Shown here: positions 41,950 through 52,960 of the stretch, piece by piece | Layout of the letters: every line of letters starts with the position of its first letter | Position numbering within the stretch: the stretch's first letter is position 1 | NCBI GenBank assembly: GCA_014549065.1 | Contig: JACDOX010000016.1 | Span: 2,872,543 to 2,936,542 of the forward strand | From: Cardinalis cardinalis | Lineage: Eukaryota > Chordata > Aves > Passeriformes > Cardinalidae | DNA: 64,000 bases | Reading direction: 5' to 3' | Made by a program: the position numbers and the translations under genes | The notes under the pieces: model-generated | Database searches by the model: none | What the model saw: only the letters and a program-made list of their open reading frames with translations | What the model was told of the DNA's origin: nothing

Positions 41950-42062
41950 AGAATTGAACCATAGGGTCACACAGGTTGGGAGGATGTTCCAACACCATCC
42001 AGTCCAGTGTGTTGTACCTGGAAATTCTGCTAGTCTTAGTACTGCCCCATCCATTTCCCACT
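41950..42062 (-). mobile_element. CR1-like LINE fragment (3' end)
   Basis: The + strand reads GAACCATAGGGTCACACAGG, then TTGGGAGGATGTTCCAACACCATCCAGTCCAG in sense. This matches the general look of the reverse complement of an avian CR1 3' end, where 'atcatagaatcacaggttggaagagacc...catccagtccaacc' is typical. The element would therefore lie on the minus strand with its 3' end near 41950. It is diverged and carries no intact reverse transcriptase. This is the best single clue that the host is a bird or another sauropsid. Confidence 0.6.
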
Positions 42063-43080
42063 TGTATCAATCAGAAAAAAATCAGAGAAACCAAGCACTC
42101 TCTGTTAATCGGAAGCCTGGCAGGAGCTGAAGGCACTCAGAGGACAAGCCCTCTGCTGACTGTCCTCCTTTTGCTGTTTCTGGTTTTCTAAGTGTTTTCC
42201 TGATATCACTGTGTNGTGCACACTGGAAATGATCAATCAAGGCTCACACACAGGATCTTTTCATGCTNGCAAGTGAAAAATCAATTTGTGTTTGAAGGAG
42301 TAAACAGTAGCACGAGCTTCATTTCCCCAGAGTCAAAATGGATTCCTTGATAAAGGAGATGACAAGGAAAGCTGAGCTCTTGATGTATAAGCCCATAGGT
42401 GCTCATGTGCAAGAAATGAGTGGACTCCTACATTCATTTTCCATGCTACACTTACCTTTTCAATAAAACAAAAATAGGAAGAAGAGATTACTTGTTGAAT
42501 GCCAATTGTGTGTCAATAAAACCAGGGGGATTGTTCATGAACAGTTTATACAGATGAAAANGTAGTCGGTCACTTCTGGCAAAGACATTATTCATGGTGT
42601 ATTTCTGCTTTATGGCACTGCATTTGAATTTTCAGAAATATTTTCACAAGTTTGTTGGAAGATTGNGTTGCTANCATTTCTGAGAAATGTCTGCTGTTGG
42701 ATGTAAATTACAGGGGAAAGAATCTTTGTATGATATTTCTGTGCCACGAAAACAAAATCTGATCTCATGCAGGTTATAAATTGTCCAGGAGGTAAGAGTA
42801 GTCAAGGAACTGTAGAATGAATAAATGGAAGGTTACACCAACGTGACTCATCAGATATTGTAACCATTCACCCAATGTCATTTGATCTGTATAACATTAA
42901 AGGCTACTGTTCCCTCACTCTTAGATTTCTGCCCTCCTTCCCTCCCTTTAAAGTTCAGCACTGAGCCACCCAAGCCATACATTAAACCCTTTGGTTCCAC
43001 ATCATTTAAGCTCTCTCCTCTCTCCTGTGAGACCAAAAAGTGAAGAAAGCTGTAGAATATTTGACCATCTGACCTTTCAA

Positions 43081-43119
43081 TTTTCCTTTTTATTCTTTTT
43101 TCTTTTTTTTTTTTTTTAG
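43081..43119 (+). other. Long pyrimidine tract ending in TAG (acceptor-like)
   Basis: The tract is a nearly pure T/C run of about 37 bases ending TTTTAG, and so resembles a strong 3' splice site. The sequence after it (CAAGCAATATTT) has no good donor nearby, only a poor GTAAAC at 16 nt, so I do not call an exon. Confidence 0.5.
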
Positions 43120-44020
43120 CAAGCAATATTTAAAAGTAAACANGAAGCATTTTGATGCAAAAGAGGTGTGCCAGATTAAAAGGAAATTGGAAGATGAGTT
43201 CAGTGTAGCATGTAGCTGTTGTGAAATCTCCTTGCTTTGATTGAAGTTTTATTACCTCAGGACGTCTGTCTGCAGCTTATGTGCCGTTCTTCAGTCTGGG
43301 GTTTGTGAATGCACTGCTGGCTGGGAGAAGAGCTCATAATGTGAATTGCAACCACTCAGTCTTGCAGGAGCCAAATTCCTGGAATCTGTCCTTTCAGCTG
43401 AGCTAGACCACGCTGCTCATAAAGGAAGAAAAGCACCAAGAGCATGCACAAGTGCAAACTGTGCCCTCCTTTTTAGACTCTGATTAGTGATGAAAGCTGA
43501 AGAAGAGAGAGAGAGGATGGAGAATCACATAATGGGTCCTAAAATGCTTGATTTTTATTAGATTAGGAAAGTAGTAGTATGGGATGAATGTCCAATCTTG
43601 ACTAAACTACAAGAGGATCATGGCAGTTTATTAATTGCAGTTCTAATAACAATTTGTTGTGGCACTAGCACTTGGAGAAGTGATGAATATTGTATCTGCT
43701 CTGTTTCATTCTGTCCCAGTGAATCTGTGCTTGGATGCCATGGTGTGCCATGTGGGCCCGCTCACACTTGTTAGCTGAACATGAGTGTTTATGGACAATT
43801 AAACTTGCAATTTTTAATTCACACTTTGAAAGGTTGAGAGGTTGTTTTTTCTTTTTTTTTTTTTCAAGACACTCTAAATTTCTAATAGATCTGTGCCTTT
43901 CAAGTCTCTTAGAATGTGCAACTGCAGCATGAATTTAGAAAAATGGTCTCATTTCTTTAGAAATCCATTAATAGTAATGTACTGAAAGGCTCTTACATTG
44001 ATCTTCTCTCTGATAGCCAT

Positions 44021-44350
44021 GTTGTAATAATTATTCTTTTAATGTTTGCATCAATCTAAATGTTTTCCTCTTTGTGCTCTCTTCTACTTGGATCTCCCTA
44101 TATGACAATCACAGCACTTTGACATCTTGCATTACTTTAATACCAATGATTCAAAACAAAGCAATGCCAAAGGGAACAAAAGTTCTGTCAAGCTATTAAA
44201 ATCTTCTTTGCCATTAACACAATTAAATTGATGCATGAGCATTTAAAATTATTAGCAAGTGCTGCCAGCAGAAGCTGGTTACAATTGCATATTATATAGT
44301 GGGCTTTATTAAAGTAAAATGGTATGTTTACTGTTATTATCATCATTAGT
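44021..44350. promoter_or_regulatory. Candidate conserved non-coding element (TAAT, SOX and POU-like motifs)
   Basis: Non-repetitive AT-rich block with ambiguous bases absent. It contains AATAATTATTC, TTTAATGTTTGCATC, AACAAAG (SOX-like), AATTAAATTGATGCATGAGC and ATTATTAGC. The mix of homeodomain, SOX-type and POU-like motifs is typical of neural or developmental enhancers. It lies about 2.4 kb upstream of the exon at 46730. The call rests on composition only. Confidence 0.3.
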
Positions 44351-46690
44351 TCTGAAGTAACATAAACTTAAACAGGACTGTGAGTTGGGAGAGNACTGTG
44401 AGACAACCAACAACATGCTCTGTCCTGTATTAATAGTGAGGGACACAGTCATCACTCTTCCTAACAAAGAAATAACACGTGGTACCTTGGCTAACCATTA
44501 CAGCTGGCATGTGTAATGAATGGTAGGGAAGGGTGTTAAATAAAGAGAGCTTCTGTACCTCTGCTGCTCTCACTCTTCCCAGTCTGACTCACTCAGCTGG
44601 ATTTGGGGCTGCTCCTGTTTCTGTGGTGAGAAATTTTGTGGTTGATGTGTTCACTGTGAGCTTTTTGGAGGACTGTTTGTTTTGTTTTCTCATATTCCAA
44701 CATATTNGTTTTTCAACGAAAAAAAATGAGGCGTGTATTGGAGACACGTGTTCTCTCCCACTGTACAGTGCAGCAANACCCTGCTTGCTAACCTTTTGAT
44801 TATCCGTATTCCTCACTGAATGGGGAGCTGGTATGGGGAATGGAAAACACAGAGGAGTAGAGAAGTTAAAAGTACTGAGAGAGAAAAAAGTAATTTAAGT
44901 GAAAAGTAGAGAGATGAAGGAAGTCCCATCAAGTCCAAGTCCTGTCGTTTAAGGGTGGACTGCATGCCTGTTGCAGTTCATGCTGCCCACACATGGGCAG
45001 TTCTCAGCCAGGCTTGTTAGGTAATTTGAGCTGAGTAGAAACTGGGGACAAAAGGTAAGGCTCTTTTTTGGTTGTTTGACAGTTTTAAGGTGATACTGTG
45101 GAATATTATAATCTATAATAGATAAAAATCACTAATATCCCTGTNGTGTAGTCATATTCACTTGGGTAATCCTTTACCAAGATACTGCTGAACTGTTGGG
45201 AATTCAGAAAACAGTGATGAAATCAGCCAAAGGGGAGGAAAATCTGGTTTATCAGGAAAGAAGGTAAAAGTTGAACATAGAGCATTTGAAAAAAGTGCAT
45301 GTCTGTGTATGGTGTAAATGTGAAGTAATGGATTACTTCTAGTAGTGGGAAGAGCTCTACAGAAAAGCTGAGTTAACACTGAAAACAAAATTTTAACCAT
45401 TATAAAGAAAGTACCAAGTAGTTTACGACACTCCAAATCTCATGAAGGGAAGGAATGGGAGACCCATTTCCCTACAGTTTTTGGGTCAGACTAGCCATAG
45501 TACCATAAGATATGGGGAAAGTCTGCTACATTAGCAGAGCATGAGCTTGGTGATCTAAGAGGTCTCTGTGGTCTTTGACTTCTGTAGCTNTGTGGATTTA
45601 TCCATGAAGCTTAGTGCTGGCTGAAATGCAGGCAGAAGGCCATGGCCAGTGCTCTGGTCAAGCTCTATAGCAGATTAGGATGACAGGGATTAAGTTTAGT
45701 CACGACTGTCTTTCACCAAACTAGTTAATAAGGGCAATAAGGTAGAAGAACCAGACAGAAAAGTTTCACTGAATATTTATGGCACAAAGGACTTACCTGT
45801 GCTTTGGTCCCTTCCTGAATATTGTCTCTTCCTCTCCTGCTTTACCCCGTGACAAGAGCCCACCACAGCTCTCTGCAAGTGCCACAGAGTGGCTGCACAT
45901 ACAGGTCACACCTGCCTGTTGTTTCTGTAATTGTTCACAGTATTTAAAGGTTTTGTGCTCTTTCATATCCTTAGAATGAGGGATTGGGGCAAATGCTGTA
46001 AGTACCATTTAACAAGTATTTTTTCAATTGGAATATATTAGCAGCATCACTGTGTATGTGTGGGGTTGTGGTTGGGTGCAGAGATAAATTGAATCTTTTT
46101 AAGGGGAAAAGGAGCAGCTGTCAGGCCTCTCAAGGTGGATACCTGTGTGCTGTGCAGGCTGCAGAGGACACTGAACCTGCAACAGGCTGATGGAGTGAGG
46201 GACAACAAAATCAGCAACCACCCTTACAGTCCAACCAGTATTTTACTACAGTATATATTTAAGTTTTAAGAGCTGTCTGGGCTGTTAGCCTATTAAGCTG
46301 TAGGATAAGATAGTTGATGATAACAGCTTTCTCCTGTTATCACCTCTGTCCTTCTCTGCCGCATGTGGCAAGTTAAAGCAAACCTCGCCCTCTCTGAAGG
46401 CTGCCGATAGGAGTAACAGTGGGATCTTCCTCAATTACAGAAGTTTCAGGCAATTCCACTGCCAGTCCTCAACTGTGAGGAAATCAGAGTACTTTATTGC
46501 TTCAAAAGTGTCGTTAGGAACACAAAGCAGCGTGGAAGAAAAAAACAACTTTTGACAAAATGGGTCCTGCTGATGATTTATGTTGATCTGAACTGGAAAA
46601 TTTGGTAGGCAGCAAGCATGGATACAGCAGTCTTCAAACAGAGGCAGTTGCTTGTTAGCTGTTCACCTGTGTGGTTGAACTTTGCATCCA
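44351..46690. other. Non-coding DNA upstream of the exon, probably intron
   Basis: No second exon is supported. A CR1-like remnant lies at about 45541-45598, and a possible 23-nt pseudo-exon with acceptor and GTAAGT donor at 45975-45997 is discussed as a finding. Short open frames at 44533-44816 and 45158-45436 are unrecognised. Confidence 0.5.
45541..45598 (+). mobile_element. Possible CR1-like 3'-end remnant
   Basis: The + strand contains GCTTGGTGATCTAAGAGGTC followed by TCTGTGGTCTTTGACTTCTG and then TGTGG. Avian CR1 3' ends commonly read 'cttggtgatcttagaggtctcttccaacc...gattctgtg'. The first 25 bases fit well and the rest is diverged. The upstream boundary is not visible. Confidence 0.45.
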
Positions 46691-46729
46691 GCACCTGACT
46701 AAACATTTCTTTTTTTTCTTTAAACCTAG
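46691..46729 (+). promoter_or_regulatory. 3' splice site (branch point, polypyrimidine tract, acceptor)
   Basis: The stretch contains CTGACTAAAC (a good match to the vertebrate branch-point consensus yUnAy), then a nearly pure T/C run with several TCTT/CTTT motifs, then AAACCTAG. The distance from branch point to AG, about 31 nt, is normal. The TCTT-type motifs could bind polypyrimidine-tract binding proteins, which would suit regulated inclusion of the short exon, but such motifs are common in any strong acceptor. Confidence 0.7.
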
Positions 46730-46774
46730 GTTGCCCTTCCCAATGACTCCAGCTGTGTGGAAGAAATACTGCGG
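46730..46774 (+). CDS. Internal 45-nt coding exon of an unidentified large gene
   Basis: This is the only segment in the window with a full set of splice signals. Upstream lie CTGAC at 46695-46699 (branch-point-like, its A about 31 nt before the exon), a T/C-rich tract at 46707-46722 and the acceptor CTAG ending at 46729. Downstream the exon ends GCGG and is followed by the consensus donor GTAAGT. The length is 45 nt, so including or skipping it keeps the reading frame. Read from its first base it gives VALPNDSSCVEEILR. Read with the first base completing an upstream codon it gives LPFPMTPAVWKKYC plus a split Gly codon. The third frame has a TGA. I slightly prefer the first reading because of its acidic, helix-like end (EEILR), but the phase depends on neighbouring exons outside the window. 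I recognise neither peptide as a known family. A short exon flanked by very long introns is typical of large, often neuronal, vertebrate genes and would suit a cassette exon; that is inference. Confidence 0.7.
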
Positions 46775-46780
46775 GTAAGT
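46775..46780 (+). promoter_or_regulatory. 5' splice site GTAAGT
   Basis: The donor directly after the exon is the full GTAAGT consensus preceded by GCGG. The intron then continues with AT/T-rich sequence. Complementarity to U1 snRNA is extensive on the intron side, and the last exon base is G. Confidence 0.7.
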
Positions 46781-48239
46781 AATACCCTTTGCTTTTTTAT
46801 CTCCTGTATAATTGTAGTGCTGTTATTTTCATCTTCCAAGGAGAGGGTTTATAGGGCTGTCTTTAACACTGTAGTTAAATAATAACATATCAGTGGGTCT
46901 GTATTAAGAGACACAGACAGGGGGTAGGCCCAGGGTACTCCTTAGTGAGATCAGTTCACCTAAGACTCTGCATCTGGCAGCTTGTTTCAGTCAGGATTTA
47001 CACATGTTCCTGTTCTTTTCAAGCTCTCAGTCTCTGAGTCTATCCAGGACACATTTCTCTCCTACCCTGAGGTGCAGTTGCCTTAATTCTTCTACTCACA
47101 AGCTGACCTACAGCCTTCCTCTTTCCTCTAGACTACAATTGCTCATCATTCATGGTTTTGCTAAAGACTTACAGACANGTTTTTTCTGTGATCTTTGGTC
47201 AGTGGTTAAATACAGAAAATTGAAACTCCAAACTAAGAATGGCTTAATTGCAACAAGATCATGTAATAAGAAGAAGGGAGTGTGCACAAGTTGTATGCCT
47301 TACTCTAAGTGTAAGATGGGCTTTTCCTCAGACACCCCAACTTTGGGGTTCCCTGTTGGCAGTGAGATTTGCCTGGAGGCAGTTTTGCAACACACCAGTC
47401 CCTCTCTCAGATTTAGGTTTTTCTCCTCATGGGTTGAGTTTCCCATCTGTCTGAGCTACCTGCCTGGGATTGCCAGCCAACCAGCTGATTTTTGGTGTAG
47501 AAGGGATTAAAATTTCAGTGGGAATTTGTACCAGCCATGTCCTTNCTACTGGAGTTAGTGCTGCAGACCTACCCAGACCTGAAATAATGTGTAACAGTCA
47601 TGCCAGCTTGTTTGCAAAGACTGACTCTTGCTGAAAAATAAAATAAGCTTCTCACTATTCATTGCAATTCAGANTTAAATAGCTTGGAAAACTTGCTCCT
47701 GGTTTCTGTACACACATTATCTTGGGCTGCTCTAGATGTCCTTATGGGGTGGCAGTGTTGCTGNAGAAGTGTGTTGAGGCAGCTGGCAGGCGTGCTCTTG
47801 CAGACCTGCTGTAAGGGAGAAGATCCTGCCTGAGCACCCAGGAGCAATGAATGCAAGGAAATAAATAATATTTACTTTCAACCTTCAAAGTGAGCAGAGG
47901 TTTATTACCTAAGGGAGGAAAAGCAAAGGAAATGTTGAAAGGCTCAGAGAAGTTCTTGGTACATTTAAAATGTCTTCCTCCGTTTATATATTTCAATTAG
48001 GTTCATTACTATATTTGGAATGAATGACTTGTTGTCTGGGGAAAGCAGTTGTTTTCAGTAAAAGGTATCAAAAGAAAATGTGATGGGGTGAATTTCAGGG
48101 ATCAGTCATCCAGATGACACTTTTAATGTGGGAACAGTGTGTATAAATCACAGGAAACAGAAATGTCTTTTTTCTAATCAAGATGGTGACCCTATTTCCT
48201 ATGTCAGGATTTGAGTCAACAAACAAGCACAATATGCTG
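46781..48239. other. Downstream intronic DNA
   Basis: No further exon is recognised. The + strand open frame at 47004-47510 (168 codons, one ambiguous base) is the longest uninterrupted frame outside the gap. It has no recognisable domain, and its Ser/Leu-rich and Cys-rich composition looks like translated non-coding pyrimidine-rich DNA. Confidence 0.5.
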
Positions 48240-49530
48240 GGCTTCCTTCTGAAACCTGTTGAGATTGGAGCAGGATTTTCTGTTGCCTTTAGAGAATGAG
48301 GATGGCCTGGAAAGTCCCAACTCCTGCCACCAGTGGGCCATTGACCTTGGGGGCACTCTTGGGGTGGACAGAGCAAGGATTTAGCAGGATTCCATGTCTC
48401 TGAGGATCTCTCTTACAAGGATGTGTAATGGGCCTGTGAAGAAGGGATACAAACCAGCAGATCCTTCTGGACTATGGCTGCAGGTGCCCAGAGGCATCCC
48501 TCGTGCCCATCCTGGAGTAAACCTGTCAGCATAGCCACTGGCATGGCCAGAAGGCACCTGGAGCACATGGCACCTGTGCTGGGGTGCAGATACATGGCAC
48601 ATGGGCCTCAGCTGTGGTTGCCCCAGGGTGCTCCCCTCCATGGGTAGGAGGGAGGTTTGGTGCTGCTTCCCAGGGGCTCGGTGCCCTCGGCATGGCGTTG
48701 GGCTGTTCTGGGCACCCACAGGCTGCCTTCAGCCTTTTGTAACCTCCCTGCACTGGGCTGCACCGCCCAGCCTGTGTGAGCACAGCAACCCTGAGCTGCT
48801 TTGGGACTGTTCAGCAAAGACCCAGCAGACCCCAGCCCCAGCTGGATGCCCTCAGGGGGCTCAGGATTCCAGCCACATGTTGTGCTGAAGCACACCTGGC
48901 ATTAGAAGTACCTGGGTTTTGTCAGTGTTTTACTTTGTTCTTCTCAAATTTATGCTGCAGAACAAGCTAGCAGGAAATGTGTTTTGGCTGCATGCGGGGT
49001 ATCATGTTCTACTTGACANGCAATGGAGAGAAAATAAGTAAGAGAATGTGATGCCCAGCAGTGGTCAAAATCCAGTCTTTGGNCTCCCCATGGAAACTGT
49101 GTCAGAAGATTCAGGCTGGCTGCTCCAGATGAAAGAATGACCCTTGGTTTCAGCAGAAATTTGCACTTTGAGAACCTGGATTAAGTTTCCAGCCCTGACA
49201 GGTACTTCTTGGCCTTTCAGGGCCATTTACATAGGCTCTGATGAACTTTTGGGAGTGTGGGTCTCAGCTCCCTCATGGCAGCTTCTCTCAGTGAAAACAC
49301 CATGTTACTCACATTTCTGTCCTGTCAGGGATGTTACAGAGATAAACACAAAGGATTCCAAGACAGTAAAGCCCCAAAAGTGGACAATTGGCTGTAATTG
49401 TGCATTTTGCCCAACCAAACCGTTGGCAACCCCTGGCAGTTTCTGCTCTGGGCTGTGTCTGCTGTCTGCTCCCCAAAGAGCTGGAGAAGGGTGCTCTGCC
49501 TGGCACTCACCATTGGAGCAATGCATACCT
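48240..49530. other. GC-rich patch with overlapping frames on both strands
   Basis: At 48381-48970 at least seven open frames of 60-112 codons overlap on the two strands, as expected in GC-rich DNA with few stops. None has a recognisable motif, and no consensus donor/acceptor pair encloses one. A second GC-richer portion runs 49140-49530. CpGs are too sparse for a clear promoter island. Confidence 0.45.
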
Positions 49531-52390
49531 TGAATTTTGCTTTTTCTTTTCTGGTTTTGAATTTTTTTTTTGTTTTTTTGGTTTTTTTAGTTCAGTTCCA
49601 CCCCTCAGAAAGACACAGTANCTCTCGAGGGTTTCTTTGCTAGACTTTACAAGGAAGAGGTAGTCCTGCAAAGATCTGTGACCTCTGATTTTACATAGCT
49701 CTTTTTTCAAGCTGAACTTGATTAATGGTTTCTGTTATTGTAGAGGTTTGTAATTATTAATGTCTTCTGCTTTTCTTTTTTTTTTTCCATCTTGGAGAAA
49801 AAAAGGTTTAATTGAATTTATATTCTAAAATTTTCAACCAAGTGAGGGGAAAGGTCTTGACTTCATTCAGACCTCTGAGTCTTCAGAGACAAAATTTCAC
49901 AGTCCTTTAGATTTCCTGAAACACTTAGCTACTTATGTCATCTTGTGTAAATGCTTTAAGGACTGTTCCCAATACTACAGCCAAAGGTTAATGGCAGACC
50001 AGTCTCCTGCTGATTTTACTTTTCTAACCAGGATGGCTGAGAAGGTTGTGAAAAATAATAATAAGAAATAATAATACTAATCATCATCGTCTCTTATGTA
50101 ACTAAGGCCAAACAGCAATGATAGCACAGATTGCANTTAATACAAGCTGCTAATACCAAACTGAAAGATAAAGGCAAATACCTGGTGGTCTACATATTTT
50201 TCTGTTCCAAAATGTGTTGGGGTCATTTTTCCAGCCAATGCAGTGGTTTTGAAAGTGTGGATAATATGGAAGACAGGCAATTAAAAGTATGTCNGTGTAA
50301 TTCACATTTTGTTAATATAGATTTAAATTAAGTTGTCACTTGCTATGTGCATGCATTGAAAAATGAGTTCATTGAAATGTTGTGATCCAAAGTGCAGATG
50401 GGGCGGGAGAGCTGACATTTACAACCAGTCTCCAAAGCTGTTACTTGTGCCACTTGTACCAGTGCTTTCCATCAGCGTGCCTTGCTGTCACTGCCTGTGA
50501 TGTGAGCCATGTGCTGGCCCAGGGAAAGGAGGTGTGTAGGTGATGCTGAGGGTGACAAGCAGTGATCCTTTTCCTGCCTGTGGTCTNTGGAGAGCACAGA
50601 AGGGACCTTCTTCCTTAGCCCTGGTTTACCCTGGCTAAAGAGTTGATAACTGCACAGCACCGCACGGGAGAGAAAGGAAATTTTTTTTAACTACATGTTC
50701 TGGAGGACTTGGAGTGTAAATTGGAAATTTGGGTTGGGTGTTCAGGCAATCAGTTGGACATAACCCAGCACTGCAGCTCTTGTGGCTGTACCGTAACCAC
50801 CNGGGCAGGCTCTGCTGTCTGGAAATTCATCCCTGCTTAGGGGAACAAAAGAATTCTTGTACGTGCATATTCACAGTAGGAAGGCCTCAAGTAACTAGAT
50901 GGACTTCTGATGGTATGTGGACAGCTGTGATACTAATTAGAAGCTTTCCAGTCTGGAAGCAAAACAGATCCCAAATATNGTTCAGATTGTAATAAGTGTA
51001 AAAATGACTGGAGTTAAATGAGCAAAGTCTGTAATTTATATGNTCGTCTTCTGATGACTAGCTCCTGTCTAATGACATGGGAGAATATGTAAATTGATCA
51101 GCAGGTGAAAATGCCCTTGACTCTGCAAATTATGTGTAGGATTACCTTCCTCATGCCAATTGAAAGCTCTAACGGATTTAATATGTCTCACCCTCAGCTG
51201 AAGTGAGCTGTTCACATAGCAAAATTAGACTGTAACAGATACAGCCCATTATTTGCCCCTCAGTAATTGTTTTCTCTTCTAAAATACAAACAACATTGAA
51301 GAATGATGCTAAACCTAATTATAATAATTGTAATTTGAAAAATACAGGTACNCTGTCCAGTGTGGTTACAAATGCACTTAGTAGCTGACGGGTAGTTTAA
51401 ATATTTTCATGTGGAGTCTGGGGGCTTGCTGGGGAGGACATGATGTGAATTTAAAATGATTATCCAGACGTCACTGGACAAGTGAATAACGAGCTGACTG
51501 GCCTAGTAAATCATGTGAACCTGTCAAATGTGGGAACACGTTGGGGAGGAGATGATGTCAAGTAACAGTAACTTAGCAACCTGGCATTTAGCTGTCCAGA
51601 GAATGAGTAAGAGTAGCCACTTTTAAATAGCTGAGTAAATAAATGAATCCCTATACGTCTTAGGTGTGCTATAAAAATAGCCCAGCACCGTATGTTTTGT
51701 GTCAAGCTGCTTCTTTCTCCTGGATAAGGTGATTTATTATTTCTATTGAAATGAAAAAATGGATTGAAAAGTTAACCCAAGTGTAAATGTGGATCTGTGG
51801 CCTTTGTCCCTGCTCTGGCGTGCAGCCTTTGAAAGCATNCAAGGAACGGGTAATAGCCTGCTTTGAGAGTTGGTTTTTTCCTTCAGACTTTGCTTATGTA
51901 CACAAAGATTCGGATAGATAAAAACAATTAATTTCTTAGCAATTTCTATGCCATTGCATTTTCAAGCTTTTTATCAGCATTTTCTCAATGGAGGCAGAAC
52001 CAGTTTCTGCTCTCACATCAATATAAATCAAGGGGTAATTCCACTGACCTCTGATCTCATTTGAGTTCATTGAATTCTTCTTCCTCCCACACTGGTATAA
52101 ATTGGCAGCAGTTCCACTTATGTTGCTGCTGCTGTTATAAAATAAAAAAAGAGTCACCTCTGCATTACTTTAGGTATACATAAAGGCAGAGACCTGTTCT
52201 TTGCTCTGATGAGCACATCTCCAGATTTGGTTTCACTCCAGAAAATTGAAATGCTGAGTATTTCCTTGAGAATAGCTCCTTCCTGGTTTGGTAGGTGATC
52301 AGCTCAATTTTGGTCACAAACATTATCACCACAGTTGTTGCATTCAGCAGCAATTCCAGGAAGGTTGAAGGAATCCTTTTCCCAGCATTT
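49531..52390. other. Non-coding DNA, mostly AT-rich
   Basis: No gene is visible. It contains T-rich low-complexity sequence at 49560-49590, an ATA/AAT-rich run at 50051-50085, a GC-rich patch at 50390-50660 and TAAT-rich sequence at 51200-51350. Confidence 0.5.
50051..50085. repeat. (AAT)n-rich low-complexity run
   Basis: Imperfect AAT/ATA repeats over about 35 bases. Confidence 0.7.
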
Positions 52391-52960
52391 TGTGCACTGT
52401 CCAGAATGCACACAGGAAGGGTGACATCAGTAGTTGGAGTCATTTTAGGACAGCCTGGTGTAAAGCTTGGAGTGCAGAAGGCTCTTTGGGAGCTGGAAAA
52501 GGCAGTCTTAGGTGTTCCCAGCCCAGAGCACACCCTTGGCCCCCATGTGCTGCCCCTGACCGTGGCAGAAAAGGATTATNCACATTTTTGGTCATTCACC
52601 TTTACAGTCACAACATTATGGTGGCACCTATGAGAGAAGCACTTGAGGAGCACTCTCCCAAAGCTGCCTGCTTTAACTTGGGGGTGCCTCATGTGTAAAT
52701 CTCAGAGCTGCCCTCAGGCTGGCAGGGTGGGAAGCTGGTGAGTCAATGCCCGGTGCTTGGTTGTTTGTGGGTCCCCATTGCACGGCTGGGTTGCACAGGT
52801 TACATCTGAGGTNATCTACACTTGTGGTGTAGATCTATAGCATAAATCTGCTTGGTGCTGCCAGCTGGAGGCCAGGCAGGCTGTGCTGCTGGGGAGGTGG
52901 CAGGGAGGAAAGGTTGGCTGTCTGCTCTGACAAATGCGCGTGGGTGTGCAGAGTTTCCTG
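52391..52960. other. GC-rich patch, no recognised gene
   Basis: Open frames overlap on both strands (52165-52533 minus, 52295-52633 and 52390-52698 plus). I considered a retroelement-derived frame but recognise no reverse transcriptase, gag or envelope motif. Confidence 0.4.

Larger units (their letters stand above)
38346..44020. other. AT-rich non-coding DNA with repeat fragments
   Basis: No gene is visible. The block includes a purine-rich tract at 39971-40018, a 12-nt repeated motif at 40548-40588, a CR1-like fragment at about 41950-42062 and a long pyrimidine tract at 43081-43119, each listed separately. The open frames at 41263-41587 on both strands are unrecognised. Confidence 0.5.

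Noticed and set aside
43081..43140. Strong pyrimidine tract plus TTTTAG as an exon start
   Set aside because: No adequate donor follows within a usual exon length and no open frame with protein-like content begins there.
47004..47510. 168-codon open frame on + strand just downstream of the exon
   Set aside because: It has no recognisable domain, includes an ambiguous base, and its Ser/Leu/Cys-rich content looks like translated intron. No splice sites fit its borders.
52165..52698. Overlapping frames considered as a retroelement-derived gene
   Set aside because: No reverse transcriptase, gag, protease or envelope motif is seen. The overlap on both strands is a composition effect.
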